Positions 30,993 through 42,128 of a stretch of DNA of 64,000 nucleotides are shown one piece after another. The translations under genes were made by a program, and so were the position numbers. The DNA lies in contig OY783200.1 of NCBI GenBank assembly GCA_963678675.1, positions 16,794,603-16,858,602 on the forward strand. The letters are read 5' to 3'. The notes beneath the pieces were generated by a model. It was not told the DNA's origin and did not search any database. It saw nothing but the letters and a program-made list of their open reading frames with translations. The DNA is from Xiphydria camelus (lineage: Eukaryota > Arthropoda > Insecta > Hymenoptera > Xiphydriidae). Every line of letters begins with the position of its first letter. Position 1 is the stretch's first letter.

Positions 30993-32305
30993 AAATTCAG
31001 ACAATTTTATCTAACCTGTGAGTGAATTATTAGTTACTTACACACAAACAGAAAATAATATAAATAAATTAACGGTCGGATTTATTAATAAGATTTCTGA
31101 ACAATTTTTGTCCATTTTATTTTGATAATATTCCGCTAGACGTATACGGCTTTCGAATGTGGAAGAATTTTGTAAGGAGGTTTTCAGATATTGTAACTCT
31201 TTTCAATTACGATATTAACCTTCATTCGAGAGATAATATTTTAAAACTTCAATCTCTTACTCATAATCAGTTTTCTTCACCACGGTTTACTAACTTTATT
31301 AAATATTCGTGGTTCAAGAGTGGATATATATTCAGGAGACCTCCTGAATTTGAACATCCTGTAGAATTTTGTTTTGCACAGGACTCGGAACCACGATGCC
31401 ACATATGTGGCGATATTGCCGTTATTACGTGTGCTTGGTGTAAGAAACAACTTTGTATAAAACATTTTTTCACGGAATACCATTATTGTCATAATTATGA
31501 GCCATAGAAGTTGCACTTTATTAAATAAAAGAAAAGTGGCATTAAAATACATAGAAGTAATAACCCCCGACCTATCCCGTCACTGCCATTGGTAGCCCGC
31601 TCATTATCAGACATAAAAGTTAGAAATTTGCAAAACTGTAGGAGGGAAATATATCATATCATACATGGTTGAATTTGTAATAAAATTTCCTAAGTTTTTG
31701 TCCACATGACTAAACCGAAATTTCGAAAAATTAGATAAAAAAAATTTTTTTTTTTTGAAAAATAATGCTTTTTTTCAAAATCTGTTTAGGGGATTTTATT
31801 ATACTAAAAAAACCAAACAAAACGTACATTGAAAGTTTTCATCTATCTCGCTTCGTTTCGGAGATAGCTCGAAGGGGGTGAAAATTCAGGGGTCCATTTC
31901 ACCCTCTTAAACCAAAATTGGGCCGCTATAAAAAAATAGGGGTCTCTTATTTTTCGATAAACTTTAAATTTACGAAGTTTCATCAAGATCGGAAGCGGCG
32001 GCCTCGAAACGTTTCCTTGTTAGTCAAGAATTGAGCTAATCCTTCGAGTTATTCTGAGAGTAATAACTGAACGTTTTCCGAGAGCCGTTACACAAGACCG
32101 AGAAGCGCTTGGGAAGAACCGAACAGAACTGGAAACGGAAGAGACGAGAAGCACACGTGACCGCGCATCGATCGATATGCGCAAGCGTGGACAGCGCACT
32201 CGACGTGGCATTGATCGACGATCGACGAGCATTGCCGCGAGGTGCTGCCGCGAGACGGTCGAAACCCGAACCGGTCGAGATAGATTAACGCGCCATTATT
32301 CAACA

Positions 32306-32863
32306 TTCCGCCCGCCATCAGCGATGGTCGCTGATGAATATTCCTCGAGATGGTCCGGTTGAGGCGTCGATAGGGGTGAGAGCTTGACGATGGGCTTAAT
32401 GATCGTGGTGGTGGCCGTCTTGAGCGTTACTACTCGGTTGAGTCCATCCGCACCAGGATGAAGTTCCATTACCCGAGCGAGCGGTTATTTGCATGGTGGT
32501 TGACGCTCGTCGGTGAGCAGAACGAGAGGACCCACCCTGATCTCATTTGATGAGTGATGCCACTTTGAGATCGACTGTTGCCTTTGTAAATAATGAGCCG
32601 ACCACTGCGATCAGAATTCTTGAACCCCTCGCTGAATGAGCTGCCAGTGAGCAAGTCGAGAGACCGACGTATCCAGTAACGACGGCTCTGGCAGCGTCGT
32701 GAGTGCAATTCCCATGGGAAAATGCCCGGTGGTGAGCGCAGAAACGTCCTGAGGACCATCGGTGAGTGGTTCCAACGGCCGTGAGTTGAGAATCGCCTCT
32801 ATTTGTGCAAGCAATGTCGCAAGCTTCTCGAACGTGAGCAGAATCCCACTAACAGTGCGTCTA
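32306..32863 (-). pseudogene. BEL integrase, C-terminal part
   Basis: Continues the integrase broken at 35149. Motifs include RTVSGILLTFEKLATLLAQI, EAILNSRPLEPLTD (holding the catalytic Glu region) and SRLAHWQLIQ. A further frame carries the DUF5641-type tail with VGSLVLL-like and HPGADGLSRVVTLKT sequence before the 3' LTR. Frame changes occur at about 32620 and 32520. Confidence 0.75.
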
Positions 32864-35148
32864 TTCCTGGAGCCCGTGTACAAAAATTGCAACGATTTCG
32901 GGCAGTTTCTTTATACTTTTATTCGATTGTACCCTCAATGTACAGAAACGTTTGAGGTGGCAGCTGGCTAGGTGACGGTGGGGGTAGTTGCTAAGGGGTT
33001 GCAAACACATGACAAAAATCGTGACAGGAATCAGTCCCGGGCAGCATGAAACTTTTATGAACGGAAAATGATGTTCAATAATGAACATTGAACATTGTCA
33101 GCTAGCCGGGGGATGGTGGGGTACTTGTCAGCTAGGGGTGCGAATGAGTCAGAAAATGCGAATTTTCAAAACGATGTCGGTCAACTTGAAATTTGGGTGG
33201 ATACTAATATTTTATATATGAATCACGGAAAAAAGTGTCAGCTGCTCGTATGTCGGTGGAAAAGTTGTCAGCTGGGGTCACAAAAGATTCCGGGCGTAGA
33301 CGTGCTGTTAGCTGGCACGCACTACCTTTAATGCATCGGCTGACAATTTTTCCACCAACATACGAGCAGCTGATACTTTTTTTTCGTAAATATTACATTA
33401 AATATTCGTATCCAATTAAATTACAAGTTTCCCGAAATCATTATTGATGATTTAATCATGAAAAACATGCACGGGGCAATTTCGACTTAACAACTTCAGT
33501 TCTACATAATCAGAAATTCATTGAACTATCAATGGATAATTATTTAGTGCTTAATTATAATGCATTATAATACTGTACTACATAAATTAATAGTCAATTA
33601 ATAGTCAATCAATAAAGATCGATACGATGGATCGGAACATCCCTACCGTTTCGGCAGGTTTCGAGCGGCCCACAGTGCTCCCCGGTATATGGGACAGTGG
33701 ACAAAAATAGAAATTCCTCTTGACGGTTAATCAAACAATAAATAAATGATTGTTAAGGAGGTTTTTTGGATCGCTGATCATGAATGTAAAGTCAGATTTC
33801 AAAAATTGAAGATGGTGGATCCAATATTGCGGACGAGATTTTCGAAAATCGACGAATTCATGTCAAATTTGGTATAGGGGTTTTTTTCGGTCGCTGATCA
33901 TGAATCTGAAGTCAGATTTCAAAAATTGATATGGCGGATCCAATATGGCGGACGAGATTTTCAAGAATCGACGGATTCATGCCAAATTTGATATAAGGGG
34001 GATTTCTTGGGTCGCTGATTACGAATATGGTTATATTTGCAAAAATTCAAAATAATAAACATTTAAATTTTGTTCTAAAGCTCTTAGGTATTAAGAGGAA
34101 TGTACAAGCTTTAATAAAATACTAAACTGAAAAGGAGGTTTTTGGAACTTCTTGAGAAATAGCCTCCGCAATCATATGTGTAAAAACATAACAAATATAA
34201 GTTACGAATATTTTTTTAGGTATGTCAACCCTTTTCTTATCTATATAAAGTGAATAAATATTCAATAAAATAAATATTCCAGTCGAAGAGGAGATTGAAG
34301 ACTCTGATGATGCCAAAGAAGAAGATGATGACGAAGATTGAGACTAAATATCGACATGTTAAGATGATTTCATATTTGTTTACTAATAATACGATTTTGT
34401 ATAGTAACATTGTTTACTATGTTAATTTATGTAGTACAGTATTATAAAGCATTATAATTAAGCATTAAATAATTATCCATTGATAGTTAAATGAATTTCT
34501 GATTATGTAGAACTGAAGTTGTTAAGTCGAAATTGCCCCATGCATGTTTTTCATGACTAAATCATCAATAATGATTTCGGAAAACTTGTAATTTAATTGG
34601 ATACGAATATTTAATGTAATATTTACGAAAAAAAAAGTATCAGCTGCTCGTATGTTGGTGGAAAAATTGTCAACCGATGCATTAAAGGTCGTGCGTGCCA
34701 GCTAACAGCACGTCTACGCCCGGAATCTTTTGTGACCCCAGCTGACAACTTTTCCACCGACATACGAGCAGCTGACACTTTTTTCCGTGATTCATATATA
34801 AAATATTAGTATCCACCCAAATTTCAAGTTGATCGACATCGTTTTGAAAGTTCGCATTTTCTGACTCATTCGCACCCCTAGCTGACAAGTACCCCACCAT
34901 CCCCCGGCTAGCTGACAATGTTCAATGTTCATTATTGAACTTCATTTTCCGTTCATAAAAATTTCGTGCAGTCCGGGACTGATTTCCGTCACTATTTTTT
35001 TCATGTGTTTGCAACCCCTTAGCAACTACCCCCACCGTTACCTAGCCAGCTGATACCTCAAACGTATCTGTACAATGTGGGTACAATCGAATAAAAATAC
35101 AAAGAAACTGCCCGATAATCATTGCACTTTTGTACACGGGCTCCAGGA
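32864..35148. mobile_element. long-TIR DNA element in the BEL integrase (2.29 kb)
   Basis: The ends TTCCTGGAGCCCGTGTAC and complement are flanked by CTA (32861-32863 and 35149-35151). The arms are about 730 bp (32864-33600 and 34400-35148) and almost fully complementary, with strings such as GGCTAGGTGACGGTGGGGGT. The centre has two tandem units of about 125 bp with GTCGCTGATCATGAATCTGA and GGCGGACGAGATTTTC (33770-34020). No transposase is seen; an acidic string at about 34290-34340 is not enough for a gene. The superfamily is unknown; 3-bp duplications occur in PIF/Harbinger and CACTA groups. Confidence 0.75.
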
Positions 35149-36060
35149 CTAATAATACTTGACCGACTTGACAACAGCCTCCCACTTGCCGCCCATGTAC
35201 GACGCCGCAAGGCGATTGAACTTCCACTGGTTTTTATCCTTGGAGAGCACAGATGAGATGGCCTGATTTCCCGAGTGCTCTGAATGAACATGCGACGGAG
35301 TGCAACGTCTGCCACTACAAAGCACACGAACACGCAGATCCAACCTTTGTGAATTTTCGCACCCCGTCCTTTCCAAGTTTTGATGGTGAGCGGTCCAGCG
35401 TAATCTACTCCAGTGTGAAGGAAAGGTCTTGAAGGTGTAACTCGAGAGAGAGGTAGTTGAGCCATCAGTTGATGGGCACGGATCCCCCTCTGTCGAGCAC
35501 ACGTCACACAGCGGAGGATGTGAGACTTGACGGGAGCCCTCCCTCCAATAATCCAACAGGACTGTCGGAGAAATGCCAGAGTGAGCTGCGTACCGCCGTG
35601 CAGTGTACGCTGATGAGCGTCGTCGATGAGCATGAGCGTAAGCCTTGAGGACCGAGGGAGAATGACCAGATCTTTCCCTTCCTGAGTGAGCTCCGAATGA
35701 GCAAGCCGACCTCCAACTCGAATAACGTCGTATTCGTCGATAAAGGCCGTTAAGCGAGCGAAGATATGGTTCTTTGGCAACGCAGAACCAAAGCGAAGGG
35801 CGTTGAGCTCCGATGAGAAGTACTCGACTTCTGTACCTTGAACCCAGAAACGCTTGGCTACCTCCGTGTCGCGTGAAGGCACAATGATTACCGGTGAGTT
35901 CAGATCCCCCCGTAGCTTACGCAAAATCTTGAAACAAATTGCGGTGAGCCGAAACAATTTATGCAGTGAAGAAACCTGATGGATGAGCTGCCAGGGGTAA
36001 TCCACCGTAGGTGCCGTCACGGTAAGACAAATGCCGGGTCTAACTTCCTGCAGATGAAGA
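35149..36060 (-). pseudogene. BEL integrase, N-terminal part
   Basis: The integrase joins the DNA copy to the genome. The frame from about 36020 reads through PSRDTEVAKRFWVQGTEVEY and LTAFIDEYDVIRVGGRLAHS. It then reaches the zinc-binding region with H..H (DDAHQRTLHGGTQLTLAF) and C..C (CVTCARQRG), then the core start HTGVDYAGPLTIKTWKGRG with the first catalytic Asp. A frameshift at about 35320 precedes the segment with the second Asp region. The long-TIR element interrupts it after KSVKYY. Confidence 0.8.
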
Positions 36061-37115
36061 TCGCCCGCAGTCTCAGGTTGAGAAGGTCATGAGTGCATTG
36101 GTCGCCTTGAGAAGCTCAGAATGAGTCGAATGCCACTTGGCTAGCGGGAAACCGCCCGCGTAGCACAAGTCCTTCAACTGATGAGCAGTTTCAATGAGCT
36201 GATCCAATGAGTCCGCGCCACTGAAAATGTCATCGACATATCTGCCGAGAATGAACGAGGGTAATGCCAGCGGGAAACGATGTCCCTCATCTTCTGCCAG
36301 CTGGAGCAGAGCACGAACAGCGAGAAAAGGCGCAGCCTTCATTCCGTACGTCACTGTAGTGAGCTGATATTGAGCTGTTAATGTTGACCTCGTTGAGCTG
36401 TTCATCGACCCAGAGAATCAGTTGAAGATCCCAATCATCTTTATGCACCTTAATTTGCCTGAACATCTTGGAGATGTCCGTCGCGAAGAGACAGCGATGA
36501 TATCGACTCCAAATGAGTACGTCAGGGACATTGAGCATTAACTTCGCCCCGTATGCATGAGATCGTTCACTGAGTGCCCAGATGATGTGGCATTCGGACC
36601 ATTGAAGACGACTCGGAGTTTAGTGGTAGCCCGGTCTGGTCGTAACACGCCATGATGCGGTAAAAAGTAATGAACTTTACCTGGTTGAGCAGTCGATGGT
36701 GCCTTTACCATGTGACCGAGTTCCTCGTACTCGTCCATGATCTGATGATATAGGTCACGATGCCCTGGATTTCGCTTGAAACGGTTGAAAGTACGAGAAA
36801 GGCATCGATGAGCTGTAGTACGTGAGTCCCCGAGTTTTGAGCCTGGCGCCTTGAGCGGGATACGAACAATGTATCGTCCTGTTGAATCCCTCGAATGAGT
36901 TGTCCGAAAATGAGCCTCGCACTCCTCCTCCGAGCTGAGCGGTTGAGTTGTATCACATGGTGGCTCCTCTTGGACTCAGAACTTCGTCAGAATGTCCTGA
37001 AGGAGCGAATCTTCACCACGTGCTGATACCGTGTAAGCAGAACGTACAGATGGTTGAACGGTAGACACCGGACCAAGGACCAACCGTAATAATCAGCCCC
37101 GATGATGATATCAAT
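36061..37115 (-). pseudogene. BEL reverse transcriptase region
   Basis: The end of the protease/linker (PIDIIIGADYYGWSL, about 37115-37070) is followed by RT. Clear pieces are HYFLPHHGVLRPDRATTKLR, VVFNGPNATSSGHSVNDLMH (36540-36660), LFATDISKMFRQIKVHKDD (about 36430-36490), TVTYGMKAAPFLAVRAL and GRYVDDIFSGADS, where YVDD sits at 36229-36240. At least four frame changes separate them. The RNase H part is not clear. Confidence 0.8.
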
Positions 37116-37768
37116 GGGCTCATCCCACAATTTTTTTTTATTTCATATTTAAAAAGTACACGACGAATTAGTAATGAAAACATTTTTTTGCGAATTTTTA
37201 TTACACTCCTTTACCTGCAAAAAAAAATGGGAAACTCGGACGTCAATTTGAACTTCTATATTTGCCGCGGCGGAAGTGACGTACACATTGCTAGACCAAT
37301 AAGAGCAACGCTTTAACCTCTAGGTTGGTAACTGCAAGCTCTGTATACTTTGCATTTTAAGGTTATGTTTTGAATTTCCGTCGTGTTGTCGTTTACTCTG
37401 TTCTGTGGTTTTTGGTAGTACTTATTTCTAGGAAGTATGAATTTTCCGCGAAAAAAAAGGAAAAAGAGAGATTTGAACCCGAAGAGCCGAGTTGGTAGGC
37501 GGACGAGCAGAGTAACAGTTCACGAAGTTGGCAACAATGGCAACCGTAGAGCTTCCGGTTGGAGAATGCGCATGCTCTATGCCAGCAATGACTATGTCAT
37601 CAAAGCGCGGCAATAGCGGAAGATTTGAAACATGGGCACATTTTTAAGCTTTTTTATTAAATACTAGAGGGGATTAAAAATGAACTGTTTTCACGAAACG
37701 AGTTCTTGTAGTATCTGCAACATGGTTAATATTTTTAATTTACCATTTTTACTATGCGGGACGAGCCC
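37116..37768. mobile_element. MITE in the BEL protease (653 bp)
   Basis: GGGCTCATCCCAC at the left end is mirrored by GCGGGACGAGCCC at the right end, with AT directly outside on both sides. The BEL protein sequence resumes on the far side after this block (LTPRP on one side, PIDIIIG on the other), which fixes the boundaries. Inside, on the minus strand at about 37480-37530, a tRNA-like B box (GGGTTCAAATC) suggests a tRNA-derived segment. No protein is encoded. Confidence 0.7.
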
Positions 37769-37973
37769 ATTGGCCTTGGCGTGAGAAATTCCGGATCGGC
37801 TAGCTTGAGCTTCACTATGTTTGGCGAGCCTGGGTGTGTTGACTCAAAGGATGGTAAGATGGTCGTAACCTCCCTTAAGATGTGAGCAAGGACCGAAACT
37901 GAGTGCGAGGTGTGAGCTGACTTGAGTGTGAGTTGAACCGTACCACGCGTCTGAGTTGCCTGCACCCCTCCAA
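37769..37973 (-). pseudogene. BEL protease, C-terminal part
   Basis: The reading QATQTRGTVQLTLKSAHTSH followed by LPSFESTHPG and LKLADPEFLTPRP is typical of the segment after the BEL/Pao aspartic protease core. It joins the fragment at 40776 once the R1-like LINE is removed. The frame is open over its whole length. Confidence 0.75.
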
Positions 37974-37974
37974 G

Positions 37975-38350
37975 TGCATTAGAATAACGTATAACCTTGA
38001 GGTAAAGGGTGGCTGCCCAGAGGAGAGGGCTGCGAGAGATTTTCGACGGTTTGATGAGACCGCGTTTTTACGTGACCTCAGCAGTTACAACTGGCGGGAA
38101 TTCTATTCGTCGGAATCGGTAGACGTCAAGGTTGAACGAATGGTGCGCTGGTAGAGTGCTTTGACATCCACGCCCCTCTGCGTCGGTTTAAAAGGCCATC
38201 GCAACCTACTACAGCGTGGATTACGAATGAGATTGAAGGAGCAATGGCAGAGCGAGACAAGGCGCGTAGAGCGTACAGAGCGAGTTGTAGTGTGGTGAGG
38301 AGGGAACCGGATGGTGCGGCGATGGAGTGCGGCGAGTGTGAGTGAGCTGT
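37975..38350 (+). pseudogene. R1-like LINE fragment, endonuclease-to-RT linker
   Basis: A frame from RITYNLEVKGGCPEERAARD to WREFYSSESVDVKVERMVRW is followed, after a stop at about 38152 and a frame change, by HAPLRRFKR and WITNEIEGAMAERDKARRAY, which is the typical linker just before the RT domain. It ends in a Glu-rich string at about 38345. Confidence 0.7.
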
Positions 38351-38649
38351 GAGTGCTGCCTGTCATGTGTTCGTCGAGCTCGTGGCTTTCTGAACCTTTA
38401 CTGCTGCTGATTGCCTTCGGGACGCTTTTCTTCCGGGTGTTCAGTCGCGCTTAATACTGAACTTTCGGTGCATCTATCGGGAGATTCGTTTGCTGGTGGC
38501 GTGCGGTGGTTTCTGGGCTTTTTCCTTTCGGCCGGTCATCGTTGGTGCGCGGCGCCATATTGGGATGTAGTGGTGCCGTTGCGGCTGCTCGCTCGGCTAC
38601 TAGGACTGCTAGCGTCATCTCTTGGCCCCGGCCCTGGAACTCGGTCGGT

Positions 38650-39955
38650 ATGGAGAAGGCTGCGGCTAAACTGTTGCCCGACGACGCGGACGATGAGTCG
38701 CAGTTCTCACCGGTGAGTCATCATAGAAGAGGGATTTCTCCGCGTACTATTATACCTGCGATGGCAGCGAGTGACTCGGAACCTCCGTGCGGAGAGGTGG
38801 ATGGCTACTCCCCACCGTACTCGGAGGAGGATATCGCGAATTTCAAAAAGACGTTAAAAAGTGCGACGGGGACTCTCACTGGAGAGTTATTTTCTTCGAA
38901 AAACAGCATGGAAAGGCGGCAGGTGACCATGGAAGTTCTTCAAGAGCATGTTGACTCCTTCAATGCGATACCGTTAGCATACCTGCAGGTCGTGGCTGCT
39001 TTGAAGTCATCGGCAAGTATTATGAAGGTGGTGAAGGCGACGGTCAAATCGAAGTTGCGGGGGGCAAGCAAGGGAAACGTGGCGGCGGAGCCAATGCATG
39101 AGCAACCTCGCGGGGAAAAACCAAAGCGCACTTTTGCGGAGACTGCGGCTGCGGGACCGTCGAAGGCGGTTAATAGGATACGTGTAGCGGGAGGCAGAAC
39201 GTTACCGATTGTAAAAGATCGTAATGTTTACATCGGACCGATTGATGCGGACTCAGATGTGTTTACTGACTCCAAGGCAACAAAAAATGTGGTGATTAAG
39301 GCTATTGATCCCAGGGAGGCCGAGCTGAAGGTCCTCAATTTCAGGTGGGCGAAGGAGAAATCGGTGCGATTAGAAGTAGAATCGGCAAACATTGACAAGT
39401 TAAAGGCGTCTAAGGCACTAAGAGAGGCAGGCCTAGAGGTAAAGACGGATTACGGGCTGCGTCCGAAGTTACTCGTGCGGTATGTACTGAAGGAGATTTC
39501 GATGGCGGATTTTGAGAAAGCGGTAGTCGACATGAATCTTCAGGGGTGCGAGGGTCAGCAGGTGTCAATCGTACGTGAGCTTCCGCTAGGCGATCGGAGT
39601 TCGCGGAGCATTATAATCGAGGTCTCGGCAATCGCGAGAAGGGAACTACTGGCGCTCTCAGGAGAGTTTTTATTCTGTGGAATTCGTGTCCGGTTGAGGA
39701 CCACGTGAGGGTGAGGCAATGCTACCGGTGCATGGGGTTCGACCACATTGCGAGCGGGTGCAAAAACGAGGCCCGATGTGGGCTCTGTGCGAGGGCGCAC
39801 GAAATGTGAGACTGTCCAAACAAGGGTTCTAATCTCTGTTGCCCGAACTGCAAAGTGGCAGGACACGACGACAGGCACGCGGCGACGGATAGTAGGAAAT
39901 GTATTATTTTGAAACGGCGAGTTGATGAATTTGCGAGCCTGATCAACTACACATA
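38650..39955 (+). pseudogene. R1-like LINE ORF1 (gag-like), frameshifted at the zinc knuckles
   Basis: The ATG at 38650 opens MEKAAAKLLPDDADD; an earlier in-frame start at 38506 lies in the 5' UTR and is not favoured. The protein includes GELFSSKNSMERRQVTMEVL, KRTFAETAAAGPSKAVNRIR and a C-terminal RNA-binding-like domain up to 39708. A one-base shift then opens three CCHC zinc knuckles (CYRCMGFDHIASGC, CGLCARAHEM, CPNCKVAGH) up to about 39955, with one internal stop at about 39809. It resembles R1/I-group gag. Confidence 0.75.
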
Positions 39956-40741
39956 ATGGCGAGTGTGAGAGCCAACGTTAGGAGACTGTTGACGTTTGCG
40001 TAGGTCAATTGTCAAGATCTGAAGGCGAGCACGCACTACGAAGATTTCAAGCGCCTCTTTAAGGCGAAGCCGGCGGACATTATCTGCGTCGCTGAATCGT
40101 GGCTAAATGCGGAGATTTATGATTCAATGTACGCTCTACCGGGCTACAACATGTTCCAAAGGGATCGAGCAAAGGGTGTAGGGGGTGACGTCGTGGTTTA
40201 CGTTGCCAAATCCATCAGAGCGCGTGCGGTTGCTTTGTCGGCGGACGGCAACAAGAACTCTATAGATTTTTTAGTTTTAGAAATCTGCGTGCGGGACAGT
40301 GACAAGATATTGCTCGGCGTAATTTATCGTCCTCCGAAGGTCGGGGGAATTAGTCAATTCTTCGAGACGATTTTTGAGATCTATCCGCATTATAGTAGGT
40401 TAGTGATAATCGGTGATTTCAACTCGAACATGCTTAGGAAGTATCACGACAGCGAAGTCATTCGGCAGTTTATGGAGATTAATGACCTATTTCTGGTACC
40501 GTCCCGCCCGACGTTCCGAGGGAGGGAAGCAGATTGCGGATCACTAATCGATCTATGCATCATTGACAGCGAGGATAATTTTCTCGCTGTTGAGCAGGAG
40601 CCCACGGCATTCTCGGGATATGACTGCATTAGAATAACGTATAACCTTGAGGTAAAGGGTGGCTGCCCAGAGGAGAGGGTTGTGGTGCTCTCATATAACA
40701 TCGGGCTTTTCCCCCGGAAACGGGTTGCCTACTGGTCCTAG
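39956..40741 (+). pseudogene. R1-like LINE ORF2, endonuclease only
   Basis: The frame opens at the ATG at 39956, has one in-frame TAG at about 40004, then runs open from about 40010. AP-endonuclease motifs are visible: VAESWLN (catalytic Glu), GVIYRPP, IIGDFNSNM (Asp-Asn) and SLIDLCIID. At about 40680 the frame leaves coding homology and enters the 3' UTR, so RT and RNase H are absent. Confidence 0.75.
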
Positions 40742-40775
40742 CTGCAATAAATGATTTTATTCTATTCTATTCCAA

Positions 40776-42128
40776 TGCCAAAGATTGAAATGGTTGAGCG
40801 TAAACGTGGTATGTCGAACCAATCAATGAGTTGCTCCGACACGAAAGTGAGTTCCGACCCTGGATCTACCAAGAGGCGGACGAGATGAGCATGAGCCGAT
40901 GAGCTGATGTGAGCAATTGCTGTGGCGAGCAGGATTGAGTTTGACAAGGTGAGCGGTACCAATGAGTGGACAATTGCACCGGAACTTCAATATCCGGTTC
41001 CTGATGAGCCTTATTGAGTAGTCTTCTTCGTCGAGTCGTCCGTAGTTGCTGAGTTGTTCGAGGGGATCACGAGTGAGACTCCGTACAGCATAGTGCAATG
41101 TCGAGCTGAGCACTCTTTACACCTTCGCGTGCGCCGACACGCCCGAGCGCTATGTCTTCCGAGGCAGTTGGAACAAAGCCGACGATCCACTGCGAGTTGG
41201 CGACGTTCCTTAGGCGTCATCTCCCTAAACCTATTGCACATGACAATGAAGTGTTTGCCTGAACAATAGTCACACGGGTAACTGGTGTCCGATGAGGAGG
41301 TCCTAAGTTGAGTAGCACCCGACGATGAACTGGCTGACTCTTGATGAGCTGTCTGCTTTGGCGGAGGTTTCTGAGCTGACACCGCTCCCTCAACTCGCTC
41401 CAGAGCTCGTACACGTGCCGTCAAGTATTCCTTTAGTTGAGCGAAGGTCGGGAATTCTGGGGACGAGTCAAGAGAGGTCTCTCAAACTTCCCTCGTTGAG
41501 CGGTCCAGAAGGCGAGAGACATGATGTACTAATTGTAGGAAACACTCCCACATATTCTCGTCGGCACCAAGAGAACGCAGCGCCTGATCAGTCTCCGATA
41601 CGGTGTCAACAAGGTTGTCGAGCAACACCCCACTCTTGGATGTCAAAGGTATCATTTTGCAGAGAGTGTCCAAATGTTACTGTATGTGCAATCGCTTATT
41701 TTCATAACGATTGATGAACTGTGTCCAAGAGGGAGCGAGCGATGCACCAGTGAGCGGTAGGTCTGAGATGAGCTGAGCCGGAGCGCCTTCGAGACACCCA
41801 CGCAGATAGTGTAGGCGCTCGACGTCCGAGAGCGCTGAGTTGTCCGTGAAGAGACTCGTATATAGATCTCTGAATGTAGGTCATTGTGAGTAGTTGCCGT
41901 TGAACTTTGGCAGTAAGATGTTCGGAAGCCGAGATTTCTTTTGAGCAATCCCTGACGTCTGAGTAGCTTCCTGAGAGGTCGGAGCGGGTGTGAGCTGATC
42001 CCAAAGCTTGGCTTCTGCTCGACAGAAAGATGAGTAGGCTCGACATCCCTTCAAGAAGTGTGAATCACGAAAATATTCGTGATCGAGAAGTCCAGCAGGC
42101 CAAGAGACTTCAAAGTACGAATGCTGCC
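40776..42128 (-). pseudogene. BEL gag C-terminus and protease N-terminus
   Basis: The order on the minus strand is a capsid-like segment (FRDLYTSLF-like, LSDVERLHYLRGCLEGAPAQ in one frame), then LDTLCKMIPLTSKSGVLLDN, then KEYLTARVRALERVEGAVSA. Three zinc knuckles follow: CDYCSGKHFIVMC, CSNCLGRHSARAC and CKECSARHC. The protease active site reads LLVDPGSELTFVS, where the usual Asp-Thr-Gly has become Asp-Pro-Gly. Frameshifts occur at about 41650, 41480 and 41020. The element at 42129 cuts it from the N-terminal gag. Confidence 0.8.

Larger units (their letters stand above)
28250..32019 (-). mobile_element. Tc5/pogo-like DNA transposon with extended terminal repeats (3.77 kb)
   Basis: The element starts CAAGGAAACGTTTCGAGG and ends with its complement. 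It is flanked by TTA on both sides (28247-28249 and 32020-32022), while the empty site in the other LTR has TTA once. A 3-bp TNA target duplication and long terminal repeats are known for the Tc4/Tc5 group. The inverted arms reach about 870 bp (28250-29120 and 31150-32019) and include the 3' end of the transposase gene, so the last roughly 116 codons exist twice. Arm divergence is very low, suggesting a recent insertion. Confidence 0.85.
27862..32305 (-). repeat. BEL 3' LTR, interrupted by a Tc5-like transposon
   Basis: The LTR parts are 27862-28249 and 32023-32305, together about 670 bp. The interruption is the 28250-32019 element. The uninterrupted version of the junction is seen in the other LTR at about 58243 (GTGATCTTAGTCAAG), which proves the insertion and its TTA target. 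Several point differences separate the two LTRs, for example near 32066 and 58284. Confidence 0.85.
37974..40770 (+). mobile_element. R1-like LINE with permuted structure
   Basis: It is flanked by TCCAA (37969-37973 and 40771-40775), a short target duplication, and its 3' end carries AATAAA (40746) and an (ATTCT)n tail. Segment 1 (37974 to about 38385) is an internal piece from the endonuclease-RT junction. Segment 2 (about 38386-40770) has 5' UTR, ORF1, endonuclease, then jumps to the 3' UTR. The two share a 55-bp direct repeat (37975-38030 and 40625-40680). So the part that should follow the endonuclease lies in front of the 5' UTR. The RT core is missing. Confidence 0.75.

Noticed and set aside
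38506..38649. Upstream start of LINE ORF1 at 38506
   Set aside because: The extra residues lie in GC-rich 5' UTR-like sequence and lack protein character; the ATG at 38650 is followed directly by gag-like sequence.
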